From contig JARXAV010000109.1 in NCBI GenBank assembly GCA_029865665.1, forward strand, positions 1 through 7,631: 7,631 bases of DNA, given 5' to 3'. Below, in pieces: positions 6,039 to 7,631 of this stretch. The notes beneath the pieces are model-generated. The model searched no databases. It was not told the DNA's origin and saw only the letters and a program-made list of their open reading frames with translations. The DNA is from Flectobacillus sp. (GTDB lineage: Bacteria; Bacteroidota; Bacteroidia; Cytophagales; Spirosomataceae). The first letter of the stretch is position 1. Each line of letters begins with the position of its first letter. The position numbers and the translations under genes were made by a program.

Positions 6039-7226
6039 TTAGTCAACAAATCTAAACAAACGATTCCAACGAATTTTGCTTAGGAATGATTTGTTCGGGT
6101 CTAAAGACATCCAGATAAATACGGCTTTACCAACGATGTGGTCAGCAGGAACAAAACCAAAGAAACGAGAATCTTCTGAATTATGGCGGTTATCACCCAT
6201 CATAAAATAGTAATCTTGTTTGAATGTATAAGTACTCACCGCTTTACCGTCGATACTCACTTTATAGTTTTCGATGACAACATTTTTGTTTCCTTCGTAA
6301 TTTTTGATAACGTATTTGTATTTATCAATATTTACTGAATCCAACTTAATTGTTAAGCCTGCTTTCGGAACTTGAATAGGGCCATAATTGTCTCTGTTCC
6401 AGTTATAAAGCGGTGAACTCATTGGAGCATCTTCTTGATGAATAATATTTGAACCCACTTCCATTCTAGCTCCTTTCGGATACATATACGGAGCAACTTC
6501 TACCACGCCATCCATTTTCTTAATCGTAGCAATGTTATCCTCGCTCGTATTGATGATGTACAGATATAAACCTTTTTTAGCATCTACCGAGTCAGGTTGG
6601 AAAGGACCAGATACGTTATTATTTTCATGCCCCATGGCATCAACTCCGTTATAAATTCCCAGTTCTTCAAACGGCTCAAGGTTTTCAATCGCCTTCTTCG
6701 TTTTTAACGAATAGTTGTGTTGCATTTTCACGGGATTCACCGCTGCTTTTCCGTTTAAATACAACTGCATATCCTTAATTTCTACTACGTCTCCTGCAAC
6801 CGCTACACAGCGTTTGATGTAATACGTACGTAAATCAACAGGAGCTAAATTTCCATTTCCGTCCACATCTGCCGAGAAATTGGGTACGTTAAATACTACG
6901 GCATCGCCACGTTTTACTTCCGAAAACCCAGGTAAGCGATAAATCGGTAAATCTAACCAAGTTAAGTAAGAAGGTAAATCTGTTCCCCAAATCTTTTGGT
7001 GCGTCAATGGCATTTGAAGTGGCGTTTTAGGAGTACGCACCCCATAATGTAATTTGCTCACAAACAAGAAATCGCCAACCATCAAGCTACTTTCCATAGA
7101 AGAAGTTGGAATGGTGTATGCTTCAAAAAGAAAGAATCGGATTAAGGTCGCAGCTACTACTGCAAATACCACAGAATCTAACCATTCACGGAGAGCAGAT
7201 TTCTGGGTAACTTTTTTTTCAGCCAT
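6039..7226 (-). CDS. lepB: Signal peptidase I
   Basis: It cleaves signal peptides from exported proteins at the outer face of the inner membrane by a Ser-Lys dyad mechanism. The 395-residue protein has a short basic N-terminus, one transmembrane helix (about 16-36), box B YTIPTSSMESSL with nucleophile Ser43, the RGDAVVFNVP strand (106-115), box D with general-base Lys138 in YYIKRCVAVAGD, and box E MMGDNRHNSEDSR (342-354) followed by FFGFVPADHIVGKA. An insertion of roughly 175 residues separates boxes D and E, making it longer than the E. coli enzyme (about 324 residues); long inserts here are usual in Bacteroidota. The start is the ATG at 7226; an A/T-rich leader with palindrome TAACTAGTTA (7233-7242) precedes it and no Shine-Dalgarno sequence is present. 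dapB lies upstream on the same strand, an order commonly seen in Bacteroidota, so co-transcription across the repeat-rich gap is possible. Confidence 0.96.
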   Translation of the reverse strand: MAEKKVTQKSALREWLDSVVFAVVAATLIRFFLFEAYTIPTSSMESSLMVGDFLFVSKLHYGVRTPKTPLQMPLTHQKIWGTDLPSYLTWLDLPIYRLPGFSEVKRGDAVVFNVPNFSADVDGNGNLAPVDLRTYYIKRCVAVAGDVVEIKDMQLYLNGKAAVNPVKMQHNYSLKTKKAIENLEPFEELGIYNGVDAMGHENNNVSGPFQPDSVDAKKGLYLYIINTSEDNIATIKKMDGVVEVAPYMYPKGARMEVGSNIIHQEDAPMSSPLYNWNRDNYGPIQVPKAGLTIKLDSVNIDKYKYVIKNYEGNKNVVIENYKVSIDGKAVSTYTFKQDYYFMMGDNRHNSEDSRFFGFVPADHIVGKAVFIWMSLDPNKSFLSKIRWNRLFRFVD

Positions 7227-7262
7227 TGTTTATAACTAGTTATTTAATTGTTTTTTTTAAAA

Positions 7263-7298
7263 AGGCAAGTAGGCAACGAGGCACGTAGGCAATGAGTG
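7263..7298. repeat. Degenerate 8-nt tandem repeat, AGGCANNN orientation
   Basis: Four successive 8-base units share AGGCA: AGGCAAGT (7263-7270), AGGCAACG (7271-7278), AGGCACGT (7279-7286) and AGGCAATG (7287-7294), then run into AGTG. These are the reverse complement of the TGCCT units at 7341-7396, so the two tracts face each other across the central palindrome and could pair as AGGCA:TGCCT blocks separated by 3x3 internal loops. Confidence 0.8.
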
Positions 7299-7337
7299 AG
7301 TGAAAAGTTTAAAGTTAATGAGTTTAAACTTTTCACT
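7299..7337. repeat. Perfect 15-bp inverted repeat in the lepB-dapB gap
   Basis: AGTGAAAAGTTTAAA (7299-7313) and TTTAAACTTTTCACT (7323-7337) are exact reverse complements with a 9-base loop. It lies between the dapB stop and the lepB start. No T-run follows on the minus strand, so it is not a canonical terminator of dapB. It shares the TTTAAACTTT core with the 14-bp inverted repeats at 5760 and 5923. Confidence 0.8.
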
Positions 7338-7340
7338 TTG

Positions 7341-7396
7341 TGCCTCCTTGCCTCCTTGCCTCTTTGCCACTTTGCCTTCATGCCTCCTTGCCTGAT
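7341..7396. repeat. Degenerate 8-nt tandem repeat, TGCCTCCT type, seven units
   Basis: Seven units in exact 8-base phase: TGCCTCCT (7341), TGCCTCCT (7349), TGCCTCTT (7357), TGCCACTT (7365), TGCCTTCA (7373), TGCCTCCT (7381) and TGCCTGAT (7389). TGCC is invariant and the rest drifts. The tract ends 9 bases before the dapB stop codon on the complementary strand. A polymerase-slippage origin is likely; units are far too short, and lack spacers, for a CRISPR array. Confidence 0.85.
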
Positions 7397-7405
7397 ACAC
7401 TCAAA

Positions 7406-7631
7406 CTAACCTAAATTCAATAAATCGTTCATACCCAAAATACCTTTTTTATCAGCCACAAATTCAGCAGCAATCACAGCACCTGTTGCAAAACCAGCAC
7501 GACTATGAGCTTGATGAAGAATTTCAATTTGGTCGATGTCCGAAATGTATTTAACGATGTGTGTGCCTGGTACTTTTCCTTCACGAGCAACCCAAATCGG
7601 CACTTGATTATTTTCTGGAATTTCGCAATTT
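7406..7631 (-). CDS. dapB: 4-hydroxy-tetrahydrodipicolinate reductase, C-terminal part
   Basis: DapB reduces 4-hydroxy-tetrahydrodipicolinate with NAD(P)H in the diaminopimelate/lysine pathway, feeding peptidoglycan and protein synthesis in the cytoplasm. Only the last 74 or so residues are in the window; the frame is open through the right edge (N-C-E-I-P-E-N-N-Q-V-P before the GTG codon at 7601-7603, which is therefore internal). Recognition rests on REGKVPGTHIVKYISDIDQI, the segment IEILHQAHSRAGFATGAV, and the helix AAEFV followed by KKGILGMNDLL, which match the C-terminal end of Bacteroidota DapB proteins in order and in distance from the stop. The substrate-binding and nucleotide-binding motifs lie outside the window. 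It precedes lepB on the same strand, separated by 179 bases of repeats. Confidence 0.9.
   Translation of the reverse strand, partial: NCEIPENNQVPIWVAREGKVPGTHIVKYISDIDQIEILHQAHSRAGFATGAVIAAEFVADKKGILGMNDLLNLG

Noticed and set aside
7299..7337. Intrinsic terminator for dapB
   Set aside because: The stem is perfect but no T-run follows on the minus strand, and it is A/T-rich; kept as a repeat instead.
7341..7396. CRISPR-like array
   Set aside because: Units are contiguous 8-mers with drifting sequence, no unique spacers and no cas genes nearby.

Overview
The window looks like chromosomal DNA of a Bacteroidota (Bacteroidetes) bacterium, probably from the Cytophagales. The evidence is its AT-rich base composition (about 40% G+C by eye), start codons without a clear Shine-Dalgarno sequence, a TonB-dependent receptor next to surface-type lipoproteins, a Bacteroidota-style long signal peptidase I, and dapB immediately upstream of lepB. 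No genus can be fixed from the sequence alone.

Left half (1-4756, + strand): a TonB-dependent outer-membrane receptor (5' end outside the window), a lipoprotein with a right-handed parallel beta-helix appearance, and a beta-propeller phytase. These three genes read as a small phosphorus-scavenging locus. The phytase would release phosphate from phytate or related inositol phosphates, the receptor would import a large or chelated substrate, and the beta-helix lipoprotein has an unknown, possibly substrate-binding, role. There is no SusD gene, so this is not a classical polysaccharide locus. A strong terminator-like hairpin with a competing pairing lies just before the phytase start codon, so phytase expression may be uncoupled from the two genes upstream or attenuated.

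Right half (4811-7631, - strand): a DUF2279 (YfiM-like) envelope protein, signal peptidase I (lepB), and the 3' end of dapB (lysine/peptidoglycan precursor synthesis), in transcription order dapB, lepB, DUF2279. A 13-bp perfect stem separates the convergent phytase and DUF2279 genes, and a 13-nt-armed hairpin with a T-rich tail ends lepB.

The two minus-strand gaps carry the most unusual non-coding structure. The DUF2279-lepB gap (5738-6038) holds a 177-bp unit bounded by perfect 14-bp inverted repeats, with an isolated GC-rich core and a hairpin, and it resembles a dispersed palindromic repeat. The lepB-dapB gap (7227-7405) holds a 15-bp perfect inverted repeat flanked by degenerate 8-nt tandem repeats that run in opposite orientations on the two sides. 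No RNA genes, transposase genes or CRISPR arrays were seen. No wholly new system is evident; the best leads are the phytase locus with its divergent phytase and the two intergenic repeat structures.
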